Source: Deltaproteobacteria bacterium (GTDB lineage Bacteria > Desulfobacterota > Desulfuromonadia > Desulfuromonadales > JAAYDE01). Taken from it: 50,647 nt of DNA. The notes below the pieces were generated by a model. The model worked only from the letters and a program-made list of their open reading frames with translations. It made no database searches and was not told the DNA's origin. Of the stretch, positions 25,234 to 34,891 are shown piece after piece. The translations under genes and the position numbers were made by a program. The stretch is from the NCBI GenBank assembly GCA_016934985.1, contig JAFGRU010000055.1, positions 1-50,647 on the forward strand, read 5' to 3'. Position 1 is the first letter of the stretch. Each line of letters opens with the position of its first letter.

Positions 25234-25278
25234 AACACTTTTCCGGTGCTAAGTTTACCCGGGTTAAAGCCATAAATC

Positions 25279-25944
25279 ATGTCATACGTCGAATTTCTAA
25301 CTGAGTTTGGGCCACGTCTTGTCGATGGGACCATAACAACCGCACAGCAAACCATTCTGGCGGCTGCCGTTGCCATATTGATTGCGGTTGCCGCCGGCCT
25401 CATGCGTTTATCCCATAACCGTCTGATTTACGGAGCGGCAACCGTTTACATAGAAATTTTTCGCGGGACATCCCTGTTGGTCCAACTTTATTGGATTTTC
25501 TTTGTCCTGCCCCTTTTCGGCCTGACCCTGGACAAGTTCACCGCCGGTTTCATGGCCGTCGGCATGAACCTCGGCGCCTATGGCGCGGAGTTGGTGCGTG
25601 GTGGAATCCTCTCCGTACCCAAGGGACAATGGGAAGCAGCCCTGGCCCTCAACATGTCCCCTGCCAAGCGAATGATCCGCATTATTTTCCCGCAGGCCAT
25701 CCTTAACATGTTGCCGCCCTGGGGCAACCTTCTGATAGAGCTTCTGAAAGGCACTGCGCTGGTCGCCCTGATTTCAGTTACTGATCTGATGTTCGAAGCC
25801 AAGCAGATCAACGGTTCGACATTTCTCTCCGCACAGGTTTTCGGAACCGCGCTGATAATTTACTATCTCATGGCCCGATGTCTGATCACGCCCTTCATGC
25901 GCTGGCTCGAGCGCATCATGGCTCGTAAACTCGGGAGGATATAA
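25279..25944 (+). CDS. ehuC: Ectoine-type ABC transporter permease EhuC
   Basis: A 221-residue inner-membrane permease of the His/Glu/Gln/Arg/opine family. FRGTSLLVQLYWIFFVLPLFGL and the EAA loop EAALALNMSPAKRMIRIIFPQAILNMLPPWGNLLIELLKGTAL are conserved. It pairs with EhuD, encoded two bases downstream. The ribosome site before ATG 25279 is weak. Confidence 0.85.
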   Translation: MSYVEFLTEFGPRLVDGTITTAQQTILAAAVAILIAVAAGLMRLSHNRLIYGAATVYIEIFRGTSLLVQLYWIFFVLPLFGLTLDKFTAGFMAVGMNLGAYGAELVRGGILSVPKGQWEAALALNMSPAKRMIRIIFPQAILNMLPPWGNLLIELLKGTALVALISVTDLMFEAKQINGSTFLSAQVFGTALIIYYLMARCLITPFMRWLERIMARKLGRI

Positions 25945-25946
25945 GC

Positions 25947-26621
25947 GTGTTTGACTGGCGCTGGGAATTTGTCTGGCAGATCCTGCCGCGGCTTCTGGAG
26001 GCCACCGGCAACACCCTCCTTGCGGCCGGTTTCGGCTACGTTATTGCTCTCGTACTCGGGCTGGTCTTTGCGCTGGCACAACGCAGCCACTTCAAACCCC
26101 TGACTTTCGCAACCCGCGAAACCGTCGAATTTATCCGCTCCACACCACTGGTTCTGCAGATATTCTTCGTCTTTTACGTGGGACCGCAATTCGGCATTAT
26201 GCTCTCCCCCTGGACCGCGGGCATGATCGCTATCGGGTTGCATTACGCATCCTACTTGTCTGAAGTTTATCGTGCCGGCATCGACAGTGTCCCCAAGGGA
26301 CAATGGGAAGCAGCCATGTCTTTGAGCCTGGGGCCGGTACGCACCTATTCCAAAATTATTATTCCGCAGGCAATTCCCACGGCATTCGCCGGAATGGGCA
26401 ATTATCTGGTCGGCATCTTCAAGGATACCCCCATGCTCTCCGTCATCGGTGTTGCCGAACTGATGCACACGGCCAACTCCATCGGTTCGGAGTATTACCG
26501 TTTTCTGGAGCCCTACACCATGGTGGGAATAATTTTCCTGCTGATTTCCCTGCCCACCGCCTCGCTACTGCGCAGGACAGAAGATAGAATCCGTAAAAAA
26601 ATAGGTTTGAGGTCAAGATGA
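25947..26621 (+). CDS. ehuD: Ectoine-type ABC transporter permease EhuD
   Basis: A 224-residue permease of the same family. It begins with GTG at 25947, preceded by GGGAGGAT within the end of ehuC. Key blocks are FIRSTPLVLQIFFVFYVGPQFG, the EAA loop EAAMSLSLGPVRTYSKIIIPQAIPTAFAGMGNYLVGIFKDTP and MLSVIGVAELMHTAN. Its stop overlaps the ehuA start as ATGA. Confidence 0.85.
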   Translation: MFDWRWEFVWQILPRLLEATGNTLLAAGFGYVIALVLGLVFALAQRSHFKPLTFATRETVEFIRSTPLVLQIFFVFYVGPQFGIMLSPWTAGMIAIGLHYASYLSEVYRAGIDSVPKGQWEAAMSLSLGPVRTYSKIIIPQAIPTAFAGMGNYLVGIFKDTPMLSVIGVAELMHTANSIGSEYYRFLEPYTMVGIIFLLISLPTASLLRRTEDRIRKKIGLRSR

Positions 26622-27436
26622 AAACTTTGACAAAAGATTATCCCCTGCAATTATCCGGTGACGACAGCCCCATCGTCCGCTTTCAAAACGTCACCAAACG
26701 CTACGGGGAACTGGTCGTTCTGGATGCCCTGGATCTGGATGTGGCTGAAGGTGAGATGGTCACCATCATAGGTCCCTCAGGCTCGGGAAAGACAACTGTT
26801 TTGCGCATGCTCATGGCCCTGGAGAAAATCGATGACGGGGTTATCTATGTGAATGGCGAACCAATGACGCACATGGAGAAAAACGGCGCTCTGGTGCGGG
26901 CCAGCAAAAAACACCTGCGCCAACAGCGCACCAATATCGGCATGTGTTTTCAGCATTTCAATCTTTTCCCCCATATGACGGCTCTGGAAAATTGTATCGA
27001 AGCCCCCATCCAGGTTCTGGGGCTGAGTAAAAAAGAAGCCTGTCAACGGGCGGAAGAACTGCTCGACATGGTCGGCATGCTGGAAAAATGTCACGAACAT
27101 CCGGCCCGCCTGTCAGGCGGACAAAAACAGCGCGTTGCCATTGCCCGTTCCCTGGCCATGCGGCCAAAGGTCATGCTCTTTGACGAGGTTACGTCGGCAC
27201 TTGACCCTGAAGTAATCGGCGAAGTCACCCAGGTCATCCGAAAGCTCGTGGCCAAGCACAACCTGACCATGCTGATGGTGACCCACCAAATGGGTTTCGC
27301 CAAGGAAATATCCGACCGGGTATGCTTTTTTTTTGACGGCAAAATCGAGGAGCAGGGCTCATCCAGCCAACTCTTCGACAATCCCCAGAAAGAGCGGACC
27401 CAGCAATTCCTCAGCGCCGTTCTGGAAGCCGGCTAA
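26618..27436 (+). CDS. ehuA: Ectoine-type ABC transporter ATPase EhuA
   Basis: A 272-residue ATPase. It has Walker A GPSGSGKTT, Q-loop GMCFQHFNLFPHMTALEN, signature LSGGQKQRVAIARSLA and Walker B VMLFDEVTSALDPEV, followed by the LMVTHQMGFAKEISDRVCFFFDGKIEEQG block of amino-acid-type ATPases. It completes ehuBCDA. No ectoine catabolic genes (doe/eut) lie next to it, so uptake may serve osmoprotection. Confidence 0.85.
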   Translation: MKTLTKDYPLQLSGDDSPIVRFQNVTKRYGELVVLDALDLDVAEGEMVTIIGPSGSGKTTVLRMLMALEKIDDGVIYVNGEPMTHMEKNGALVRASKKHLRQQRTNIGMCFQHFNLFPHMTALENCIEAPIQVLGLSKKEACQRAEELLDMVGMLEKCHEHPARLSGGQKQRVAIARSLAMRPKVMLFDEVTSALDPEVIGEVTQVIRKLVAKHNLTMLMVTHQMGFAKEISDRVCFFFDGKIEEQGSSSQLFDNPQKERTQQFLSAVLEAG

Positions 27437-27462
27437 AATCAAAACAAATCCGTATTTTTGAT

Positions 27463-28611
27463 CTACCTGTTTGAATCTTTTTTGTGCTTTGACCCGGCCA
27501 TTCGGGTCGATTTGCCTTTTTGCCTGAGGATGCGCAAAAACATCAATCCTTTGTTGCGGGGAGGTTTTGGCCGCTGTGAGCGTTCCACCAACCGCAGGGC
27601 ATTCTGAGGACAAATATCCAGGCAGGCACCGCAACCGAGGCAGACATTTTCATCCACCCTGGCCGTGTTTTCTTCTTCTATCGCCTTGATACAGGCCGTA
27701 TTACAAACGTCGAGGCACTTGCCACATAGAGAGCAGATTTCCTCGTCAACTTCAGCGAGGAAGGGGGTCTTGGCGACCCCATCGGGGAAACCAGCCTGGA
27801 CCCCGGTCATCAGTTCACAGCAACAGGAGCAGCAACTACAGATAAAAGAAGGTTTTTCGCGGATATTATCGGTAACATGGGTCAGGTTGAATTTTCGGGC
27901 GGTGTCCAGAATGGCAAGCAGTTCCTCGGTGGTCTTCTCTTTCATAAAACCGCGCCGCGCCAGAAAGCGGGCCCCTTTGTCGAGGGCTATGCAAATTCCT
28001 TCCACCGGCGCACCTTTGGAACACTTCTCACCAAGATGTTCGCGCTGGTGACGGCAGTAACACATCCCCGCTGCACCGAAATCCGCCTCGCGAACGATGC
28101 GGCGGGCATCCTCCCAACTGGTGACCGTAGAGCTGACCGGTATCCGGTCTTCGTAGACCAGGGCCCGGGCCATTTGGGTCGGTGAACCGAAAAATTCCTC
28201 GGCCTGTCCCGGCCGCACCTCGTGGAGATATTCACGCATCAGGCGAGCCACATCGGCCATGGGCAGGTCAGTGCGCTTTTTCATGAAGGTAAATTCAAAG
28301 AAGCCGATCAGCCCCGGCATCAGGAGCCAGTAAACCGTGTCGCCGTAAGGCATGTCGGCCACCAGTCCTTTTTCAGCCATGCGTTCCAGTTTCGGCCGGA
28401 GATCTTCGGCCGCGATCCCGGTCAGGGCCGCCAGCTCATCGCACGTCGTCTCCTCCAGGGGAAAACAGGAGGCGATGTACGCTTCCTCTTCGCTGAACAG
28501 CAGAGCCAGGATCTCGCGCAGCTTTTCGTTATCCACCAGACCGACGGGAAAGCGGTTGAGACGGTCAATCAGTGGGATCAGGTGCGACTTGCCGGATACT
28601 AAATGCCCCAT
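27463..28611 (-). CDS. Iron-sulfur protein with winged-helix-like N-terminus and 2x[4Fe-4S] domain
   Basis: A 382-residue soluble protein. The N-terminal third (residues 1-150) has a helix-turn-helix-like stretch (TTCDELAALTGIAAEDLRPKLERMAEKGLV). A cysteine-rich centre includes CYCRHQREHLGEKC and an unusual SFICSCCSCCCELM cluster. The C-terminal part is a bacterial ferredoxin fold with CSLCGKCLDVCNTAC and CLGCGACLDICPQNAL, enough for two [4Fe-4S] clusters. It resembles uncharacterised ferredoxin-domain proteins of anaerobes. Role unknown: electron transfer or redox sensing. A second copy of its first 16 codons lies at 34945-34993. Confidence 0.75.
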   Translation of the reverse strand: MGHLVSGKSHLIPLIDRLNRFPVGLVDNEKLREILALLFSEEEAYIASCFPLEETTCDELAALTGIAAEDLRPKLERMAEKGLVADMPYGDTVYWLLMPGLIGFFEFTFMKKRTDLPMADVARLMREYLHEVRPGQAEEFFGSPTQMARALVYEDRIPVSSTVTSWEDARRIVREADFGAAGMCYCRHQREHLGEKCSKGAPVEGICIALDKGARFLARRGFMKEKTTEELLAILDTARKFNLTHVTDNIREKPSFICSCCSCCCELMTGVQAGFPDGVAKTPFLAEVDEEICSLCGKCLDVCNTACIKAIEEENTARVDENVCLGCGACLDICPQNALRLVERSQRPKPPRNKGLMFLRILRQKGKSTRMAGSKHKKDSNR

Positions 28612-28917
28612 CAGGAATCCTCCTCAGATAAAAACTATTTGGATCTCATTTCGTGCCCCGGAGGTAACCGGGTAGAGCCCACAGAGATTGCATCGTTTGG
28701 TGCCTGACCTTTTATTCTCAGCATACCACCCCTGACCTGTTTGCCGTAAACATTTCATTCTGATGCCGAGTCAGCCATTTCCTGGACAAACCCGGGTATT
28801 TTTTGCCTCACATGCTTCAGTTCACCAGTCACCATTATTCAAAATTTATTTTTCAATCACTTGACTTAATCAATTGATTGATTAGTATGTGACAATACGA
28901 ATGAAAGGAAAACGACA
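28612..28917. other. Divergent intergenic region
   Basis: It lies between the Fe-S protein gene and the TetR-family gene. It holds GGAGG for the minus-strand gene and, at its right end, the TetR promoter and operator. A single GTGCCTGACC stretch near 28701 resembles one end of the REP-like repeats. Confidence 0.45.
28861..28888 (+). promoter_or_regulatory. Promoter with overlapping palindromic operator of the tetR-ybhGFSR operon
   Basis: TTGACT (28861-28866) and TAGTAT (28883-28888) are 16 bases apart. The spacer holds the inverted repeat TAATCAA-TTGA-TTGATTA (28867-28884). This arrangement predicts autorepression by the TetR-family protein encoded directly downstream. CecR in E. coli likewise controls its own operon. 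Confidence 0.75.
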
Positions 28918-29595
28918 ATGGCAAAAACACAAATAACGAAACCCAAGAGCACCGCTAAGGATCGGCTTCTGGAGGCGGCTGTGGATGTCTTCGGGAAATA
29001 TGGCTTTGAGGCAGCCACCACTCGCATGATTGCAAAAAAAGCGGGGGTCAATATTGCCTCTATCCCCTACTACTTCAATGGCAAGGAGGGACTGTACCAG
29101 GCCGCTATAACCTATATTGTAGAGAAAATCGAGGCAAAGTTCGGAACTGCGCTTCAAAACATGGCCGAACTGGCAACGGGGGAAAACCCCAACCGGGAAG
29201 CCGCACGTAGCGCATTGGAAAACCTGTTGGGAGGTATCGTCAGTTTTATGGTGGGTTCACCGGAAGCCCCCAGGGTGGCGCGAATGATCCTCAGGGAACA
29301 GCTAGATCCGTCAGCGGCCTATGACATCATTTATTCACGGGTTATGGCCCGGGTCATCGATTCAATTGCAACACTTTTGACGGTGCTTATGGAAAATATG
29401 TCGCCCAGAAGTGCCAGGATCAGGGCTATGGCTATGATGGGGCAGGTGACAGTGTTCAGGGTGGGCCGTGAGACCATGGTTCGCATGATCGGACTTGAAG
29501 GATATACTCAGGAGGAGACAGATGAGATCCGCCGCATTGTCCTCGAGCACACTCGGGGGACCATTGAATCACTCAGCGCCCGCCCGGCAGGCTGA
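28918..29595 (+). CDS. cecR: TetR/AcrR family regulator, CecR (YbiH)-like
   Basis: A 225-residue repressor-type protein. The N-terminal helix-turn-helix (residues about 18-62: RLLEAAVDVFGKYGFEAATTRMIAKKAGVNIASIPYYFNGKEG, read as separate blocks) is typical of TetR. The C-terminal domain, with PRVARMILREQLDPSAAYD, resembles the DUF1956 domain of CecR. It heads an operon of the same order as E. coli ybiH-ybhGFSR. A palindrome in its own promoter suggests autoregulation. Good ribosome site (GAAAGGAAAA). Confidence 0.8.
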   Translation: MAKTQITKPKSTAKDRLLEAAVDVFGKYGFEAATTRMIAKKAGVNIASIPYYFNGKEGLYQAAITYIVEKIEAKFGTALQNMAELATGENPNREAARSALENLLGGIVSFMVGSPEAPRVARMILREQLDPSAAYDIIYSRVMARVIDSIATLLTVLMENMSPRSARIRAMAMMGQVTVFRVGRETMVRMIGLEGYTQEETDEIRRIVLEHTRGTIESLSARPAG

Positions 29596-29649
29596 GAGCA
29601 GGTAGCCCGGTGCAGGAAAGCCGGGAAGGCGAAACCATAAGGTGATGAA

Positions 29650-30648
29650 ATGAAAAAAAAGATTATCAGAATCGTTGTACTGGCCCTTGTGATTGCGACC
29701 GCAACCCTGGCTGTTCGGTGGTATCGGGCAGGAGAGGTTTCGAAGGAAGGCAACGGGGTAAAGCTCTATGGCACCATGGATATCCGGGACGCAAACCTCG
29801 CCTTCAGTGAACAGGAGATCATCAAAACGGTGCTGGTAGAGGAAGGCGACCGGGTCGAAACCGGACAGGTTCTGGCGAAACAAAAAACAGACCGGCTGGA
29901 AGCTCAGATCCGAGAAGCGGATGCCCAGATCGCTGCCCAAAAGGAGGTGGTTAAACGTCTCAAATCAGGAACCAGAAGCCAGGAAATCGAGCAGGCCCGG
30001 GCCGAGGTTGCGGCGGCAAAAGCCGACGTACAGAATGCCCAGATAAATCACCGGCGAATTCTTGAAACCTCCGGAAGCGGCGCAATTAGTAAACAGACCC
30101 TGGACGATGCCAAATCGAAACTGGCCGTGACCCGGGCTAAATTAAAAGTGGCGGAGAACGCCCTGGATCTCGCCCTGGAAGGTCCCCGGATCGAAGATAT
30201 TGCCAATGCGGAGAAGAAACTGGAAGCCCTCGATGCCGCCCTTTCCCTTCTGAACGTGAGGCTGGGTGAGATGAGCCTGACGGCACCGGCTACCGGCATC
30301 GTCCAGAGCCGCATTCTTGAACCTGGAGAGATGGCCGGTCCCACAAGGCCGGTGCTGACCTTGGCCCTCAGCGACCCGAAATGGGCCCGGGTGTTCGTAT
30401 CGGAACCGGATCTGGGCCATATCTCTTCAGGCATGCCGGCCAGAGTCCATAGCGACTCGTACCCGGGGGAGGCCATCGACGGCTGGATCGGCTTTATCTC
30501 CCCAACCGCGGAGTTCACTCCCAAAGGTGTGCAGACCGAAGAGCTTCGGACCAAGCTGGTATACGAGGTGCGGGTTTTCGTTAAAGATCCGGATGACAAG
30601 CTTCGCCTGGGGATGCCGGTAACGGTAACGGTGGGGAAAAATGACTAA
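29650..30648 (+). CDS. ybhG: HlyD-family membrane fusion protein YbhG-like
   Basis: A 332-residue periplasmic adaptor anchored by one N-terminal membrane segment (residues 5-22). The lipoyl half-motifs (VEEGDRVETGQVLAKQ and SLTAPATGIVQSRILEPGEM) flank a long coiled-coil hairpin (about residues 90-200). It links the ABC exporter in the inner membrane to an outer-membrane channel, which is not encoded here. It overlaps the ATPase gene by 8 bases. Confidence 0.85.
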   Translation: MKKKIIRIVVLALVIATATLAVRWYRAGEVSKEGNGVKLYGTMDIRDANLAFSEQEIIKTVLVEEGDRVETGQVLAKQKTDRLEAQIREADAQIAAQKEVVKRLKSGTRSQEIEQARAEVAAAKADVQNAQINHRRILETSGSGAISKQTLDDAKSKLAVTRAKLKVAENALDLALEGPRIEDIANAEKKLEALDAALSLLNVRLGEMSLTAPATGIVQSRILEPGEMAGPTRPVLTLALSDPKWARVFVSEPDLGHISSGMPARVHSDSYPGEAIDGWIGFISPTAEFTPKGVQTEELRTKLVYEVRVFVKDPDDKLRLGMPVTVTVGKND

Positions 30649-32419
30649 TGTCGTGGGATCTGTTGCCGCTGCTCGGCAAGACGCGGTGCTGTCGGTTCGA
30701 AACCTTTCAAAGAGTTTCACCGCAAAAAACAAAGCCGTCACCAGTGGCCTGCAGGACGTCTCCCTGGAAGCCATGGCCGCACAAGTCACCGGGCTGGTGG
30801 GAGCCGACGGGGCGGGTAAAACCACCCTGATCCGCATCGCCGCAGGTTTGCTGTCACCCACCAGCGGCAGCGTAACGGTATTGGGGCTGGATTCCGTGGC
30901 CGAAAGCATCAAAATACAGAGCCGGGTGGGCTACATGCCCCAGAAATTCGGCCTCTACCAGGACCTCACGGTTGCCGAGAACATGACCCTCTACGCCGAC
31001 CTGCAGGGAGTTCCAGTCGCCCAGCGTTCCGAACGCTATGAACAGCTGCTGGAGATGACAGGCCTAGCCCCCTTCACCCGTCGCCGAGCCGGGGCTCTTT
31101 CCGGCGGCATGAAGCAGAAACTTGGGCTGGCCTGCGCACTGATCAAATCCCCCCGCATGCTTCTTTTGGACGAGCCCACTGTTGGCGTTGACCCGGTCTC
31201 ACGGCGCGAACTGTGGAAGATCGTTTACAAGCTGGTGGCAACAGACGGCATTGGTGTCCTCGTCTCCACCGCTTATCTGGACGAAGCCGAGCGCTGTGAT
31301 CATGTGGTGGTACTTCACGAGGGAGCGCTGTTGGCATCGGGCACCCCCGACGATTTCAAAAAACAGATGCAGGGCAAGGTTGCGCTGGTGTCTCCGGCGG
31401 CGGGAGAACCAACCCGGCCAATATATACCCATCTCGCCAGCAAAAACCATATTGTCGATGCCACCATTCGCTCCGGCCGTATAAGGGCAGTGGCCGACAA
31501 CAACGCTGTGAATGTCGTGGACGATGCCCTTCCGACAGGATTTGCGGGCACTGTCGCAAAGGCTGCCCCTAATTTCGAAGACTCTTTCATGCTGCTCATT
31601 CCCCGAAAAGGTCCTCAATTTCAAGCCAACGGCAACCAGCCAGCCCTTGAAAAAGACATCGCGAATGAAGATGTGGTTGTGGAAACCAGGTCCCTGCAAA
31701 AGTTTTTCGGCGACTTCGAAGCGGTGAAAAAGCTTTCCTTTGATGTACACAGGGGAGAAATCTTCGGCCTGCTGGGCCCCAACGGCGCCGGGAAAAGTAC
31801 CACTTTCCGGATGCTCTGCGGTCTTCTGCCGGCAAGCGCCGGAGAAATCCGGGTGGCGGGGCGGGATCTTCGCCGTTCCAGAGCCTGGGCGCGATCCCGC
31901 CTGGGCTACATGGCCCAACAGTTTTCCATGTACGGTCAGCTTTCGGTCACGGAAAATCTGGGCTTTTTTGGAAAGGCTTACGGTCTGGACCGCAAACGCC
32001 TGCGCCAACGCATCGACTGGGCCTTTGAAGAGTTCGGCCTGACCCCCTGGGCCGACAAAGCCGCAGGGGATCTTCCGGGGGGCTATAAACAGCGTCTTGC
32101 CATGGCCGCCGCTCTGCTCCACGAACCGGAAATTCTTTTCCTGGATGAGCCTACCTCAGGCGTGGACCCCTTTGCCAGACGGGAGTTCTGGCTCCGCATC
32201 AACAGTTTTGCCCAGCAGGGGGTCACGGTGATCGTCACCACCCACTTTATGGAGGAGGCAGAATACTGCGACCGCATGCTCATCATGAGTCGGGGCGATA
32301 CCCTGGCCATGGGCACCCCTGCCGAAATCCGAGCTCTGGCATCAACGGAAGAAAACCGTGAACCTACTATCGAGGATGCTTTTATCGCTTTGGCTGAAGG
32401 GCAGGCAGGGGAAGCTTGA
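30641..32419 (+). CDS. ybhF: Double ABC ATPase YbhF-like
   Basis: A 592-residue protein with two complete ABC domains, as in E. coli YbhF (578). The first has Walker A GADGAGKTT (about residue 54), signature LSGGMKQKLG and Walker B MLLLDEPTVGVDP. The second has GPNGAGKST (about 384), LPGGYKQRLA and ILFLDEPTSGVDP, then the TTHFMEEAEYCDRM block. The substituted Asp in the first Walker A is also seen in some relatives. It powers the two ABC-2 permeases that follow. Substrates proposed for E. coli YbhFSR include antibiotics and cations. Confidence 0.9.
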   Translation: MTNVVGSVAAARQDAVLSVRNLSKSFTAKNKAVTSGLQDVSLEAMAAQVTGLVGADGAGKTTLIRIAAGLLSPTSGSVTVLGLDSVAESIKIQSRVGYMPQKFGLYQDLTVAENMTLYADLQGVPVAQRSERYEQLLEMTGLAPFTRRRAGALSGGMKQKLGLACALIKSPRMLLLDEPTVGVDPVSRRELWKIVYKLVATDGIGVLVSTAYLDEAERCDHVVVLHEGALLASGTPDDFKKQMQGKVALVSPAAGEPTRPIYTHLASKNHIVDATIRSGRIRAVADNNAVNVVDDALPTGFAGTVAKAAPNFEDSFMLLIPRKGPQFQANGNQPALEKDIANEDVVVETRSLQKFFGDFEAVKKLSFDVHRGEIFGLLGPNGAGKSTTFRMLCGLLPASAGEIRVAGRDLRRSRAWARSRLGYMAQQFSMYGQLSVTENLGFFGKAYGLDRKRLRQRIDWAFEEFGLTPWADKAAGDLPGGYKQRLAMAAALLHEPEILFLDEPTSGVDPFARREFWLRINSFAQQGVTVIVTTHFMEEAEYCDRMLIMSRGDTLAMGTPAEIRALASTEENREPTIEDAFIALAEGQAGEA

Positions 32420-32518
32420 AAACTTCTGTTTTGTTGCGTTTTTTGTGGTTTGCGAGGGGGGGCCGGGGTTGCCAAACAACGCAAGTGCTGGTCCCTCTCT
32501 ATCCAGCTGGGAACTAAA

Positions 32519-33655
32519 ATGACCGATTCCAACCTTTTTTTCATGCGCATGCGCGGAATCCTCAGAAAAGAGATGCTTCAGATTATCCGCGACCCAAGCA
32601 GCATTGCCCTGGCGATTGTGCTGCCTATGGCTCTGTTGTTCATCTTCGGCTATGGGGTGACTCTGGACGCTGAAAACGTCCCCATTGCCGTTGTCATGGA
32701 AGATCATGGCAGCAGCGCCCGGGACCTCGCGGCACGCTTTGAACTCTCTTCCCATTTTGACGTTATCCGCACAAATTCCATGGTAGACGCTATCAAGATG
32801 GTGGACGAACGGCTTATCGATGGTATCGTCCGGATCAAAGAAGATTTCTCTTCCCGTGTTGCCCTTGGGGAAACGGTGCCGGTCCAGGTCATTTTGAACG
32901 GCGTGGACGCCAACCGGGCCCGGCTCATCCAAGGCTACATGGCAGGGGTGGGGGAAAAATGGGCCGCCCTTCGCAGAGACCGGGGCGAGGACGGGGCCGC
33001 CCCCGCGGTCTCCATCTCCCAGCGCATCTGGTTCAACGAATCGGCCGAGAGCCGCAATTTTATGGTGCCTGGCCTCATCACCCTGATCATGACCCTTATC
33101 GGCATTCTGCTCACCGCCCTGGTCGTGGCACGGGAGTGGGAGCGCGGCACCATGGAAGCCCTGCTGGTGACCCCCCTGCGGCGCATCGATCTTCTTTTAG
33201 GGAAAATACTCCCCTACTACCTGCTGGGGATGACCGGCATGGCGCTGTCGGTGGTGGTGGCGACCACGGTGTTTCAGGTGCCGTTGAGAGGCTCGGTCTT
33301 GACGCTGCTGCTGTTGAGTTCCCTGTTCATGCTCGCCTCTCTCGGCTTCGGTCTGTTCCTGTCGGCGGCCATTCGTGTCCAGTTCGTGGCGGCCCAGATC
33401 TCGGTGGTGGCAGGGTTTCTGCCGGCATTGTTTCTCTCAGGGCTGTTATTCGACCTGGGAAGCACCCCCTTGGCCATCCAGGTAGTCAGCCACCTTGTCC
33501 CGGCCCGCTATTTCGTGGCCATCAGCCACACCCTGTTCATGGCAGGTGATGTCTGGCCGATACTGCTTCCCAACGCCCTGGTGCTGGCCTTCATGGCTCT
33601 GGTCTTTATCGGCCTGGCCTTTCGCAAACTGAGCAAAAGGCTGGAGACATCATGA
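32519..33655 (+). CDS. ybhS: ABC-2 type permease YbhS-like
   Basis: A 378-residue inner-membrane permease. I start at the ATG at 32519 (MTDSNLFFMRMRG), which gives the family length (E. coli 377) and has GGGA upstream; a frame extension to 32450 seems untranslated. One N-terminal membrane segment, a large periplasmic domain (about residues 45-180) and five C-terminal segments follow, with ALVVAREWERGTMEALLVTPLRR as the ABC-2 coupling motif. It overlaps ybhR as ATGA. Confidence 0.85.
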   Translation: MTDSNLFFMRMRGILRKEMLQIIRDPSSIALAIVLPMALLFIFGYGVTLDAENVPIAVVMEDHGSSARDLAARFELSSHFDVIRTNSMVDAIKMVDERLIDGIVRIKEDFSSRVALGETVPVQVILNGVDANRARLIQGYMAGVGEKWAALRRDRGEDGAAPAVSISQRIWFNESAESRNFMVPGLITLIMTLIGILLTALVVAREWERGTMEALLVTPLRRIDLLLGKILPYYLLGMTGMALSVVVATTVFQVPLRGSVLTLLLLSSLFMLASLGFGLFLSAAIRVQFVAAQISVVAGFLPALFLSGLLFDLGSTPLAIQVVSHLVPARYFVAISHTLFMAGDVWPILLPNALVLAFMALVFIGLAFRKLSKRLETS

Positions 33656-34773
33656 ACTCACTGCGCCGCATTCTGGCCCTCATAGTCAAAGAGTTCATCC
33701 TGATTTTGAAAGACCCCAAAAGCCGCTTAATTGTCGTGGGGCCTCCTCTGATCCAGTTTTTTGTTTTCGGATACGCGGCAACCTACGACCTCAAAAACGT
33801 ACGTTACGCAGTGCTGGACGAGTCCCGTGGCGCTCTTTCCCGCCAGCTTCTGGCCCGGGTGGAGGGCTCAGACACCTTTGAACTGGCGCGGGTGCTTTCT
33901 TCGGAAAAAGAAATTGATGAGGTCATAAACCTGGAAGAAGCAAGAATACTGCTCCATATTGGGCCGGATTTCGAGCGCAACCTTCAGGGCGGACAGCCCG
34001 CCACGGTCCAGGTTATTGCCGACGGCCGCAACCCCAACGTCGCCATGGTGGCCCTGGGTTATCTGCAGAACATTGTCGGCCAGTTCAACCGTGTGCTGGC
34101 TGCCCGCGGGGTGTCGAGCAGGGCCGGACCCAGCCTGCAACTGGTGGACCGCGCCTGGTTCAATGACAACCTGCAGAGCCGCTGGTTTATGGTTTCGGCC
34201 TTGGGGGGAGTGATTTCCATGGTTGTGGTGATGATCCTCACCAGCCTGTCGGTGGCCCGGGAACGGGAGTTCGGCACTTTTGACCAACTGCTTGTAGCGC
34301 CATTCACCCCTGGTGAGATCCTTCTGGGAAAAAGTATGCCCGGCCTGCTCTTCGGTCTCATGAATGCCCTGATCTTCTCGGCAGGTGCTGTCTGGTGGTT
34401 CAATGTGCCCTTCCGGGGCACCGTATCGGCCCTGGTACTATCCCTGTTGTGTTTCATTGTCACGATGGTAGGAATGGGGCTGTTGGTCTCATCCTTTTCC
34501 ATGACCCTGCAGCAGGGTCTCCTCGGAGCCTTCGTGGTGATGATGCCGGCTGTCGTTCTCTCAGGGCTTGCCACCCCTATCGAAAACATGCCCCACTGGC
34601 TCCAGACCATGGATCTGGTCAACCCGGTACGTTACATCATTGTTGCCCTGCGCAGAATTTTCCTGGAAGGTGCCGACGTAGCGATGATCTGGCCCCAACT
34701 CTGGCCCCTGCTGATCATTGCCGGCGTGACCCTGCCTTCCGCCGCCTGGCTCTTCCGTCACCGGACCCAGTAG
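33652..34773 (+). CDS. ybhR: ABC-2 type permease YbhR-like
   Basis: A 373-residue permease of the same fold as its neighbour. It has N-terminal KEFILILKDPKSRL, a periplasmic domain, the coupling motif LSVAREREFGTFDQLLVAPFTPGEILLGK and LVNPVRYIIVALRRIFLEGA near the end. It is the last gene of the cecR-ybhGFSR operon. No clear terminator follows. Confidence 0.85.
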   Translation: MNSLRRILALIVKEFILILKDPKSRLIVVGPPLIQFFVFGYAATYDLKNVRYAVLDESRGALSRQLLARVEGSDTFELARVLSSEKEIDEVINLEEARILLHIGPDFERNLQGGQPATVQVIADGRNPNVAMVALGYLQNIVGQFNRVLAARGVSSRAGPSLQLVDRAWFNDNLQSRWFMVSALGGVISMVVVMILTSLSVAREREFGTFDQLLVAPFTPGEILLGKSMPGLLFGLMNALIFSAGAVWWFNVPFRGTVSALVLSLLCFIVTMVGMGLLVSSFSMTLQQGLLGAFVVMMPAVVLSGLATPIENMPHWLQTMDLVNPVRYIIVALRRIFLEGADVAMIWPQLWPLLIIAGVTLPSAAWLFRHRTQ

Positions 34774-34891
34774 GTGGCGGCCTGAGCATATGAATTTAAT
34801 CCTATTTCCTAACATTATTCAGCTTGGTATTCTTTCCTATAATTGACTGGGGTTTAACAGTATGGCTTCAAGGTTTCGAAGGCATCCACAC

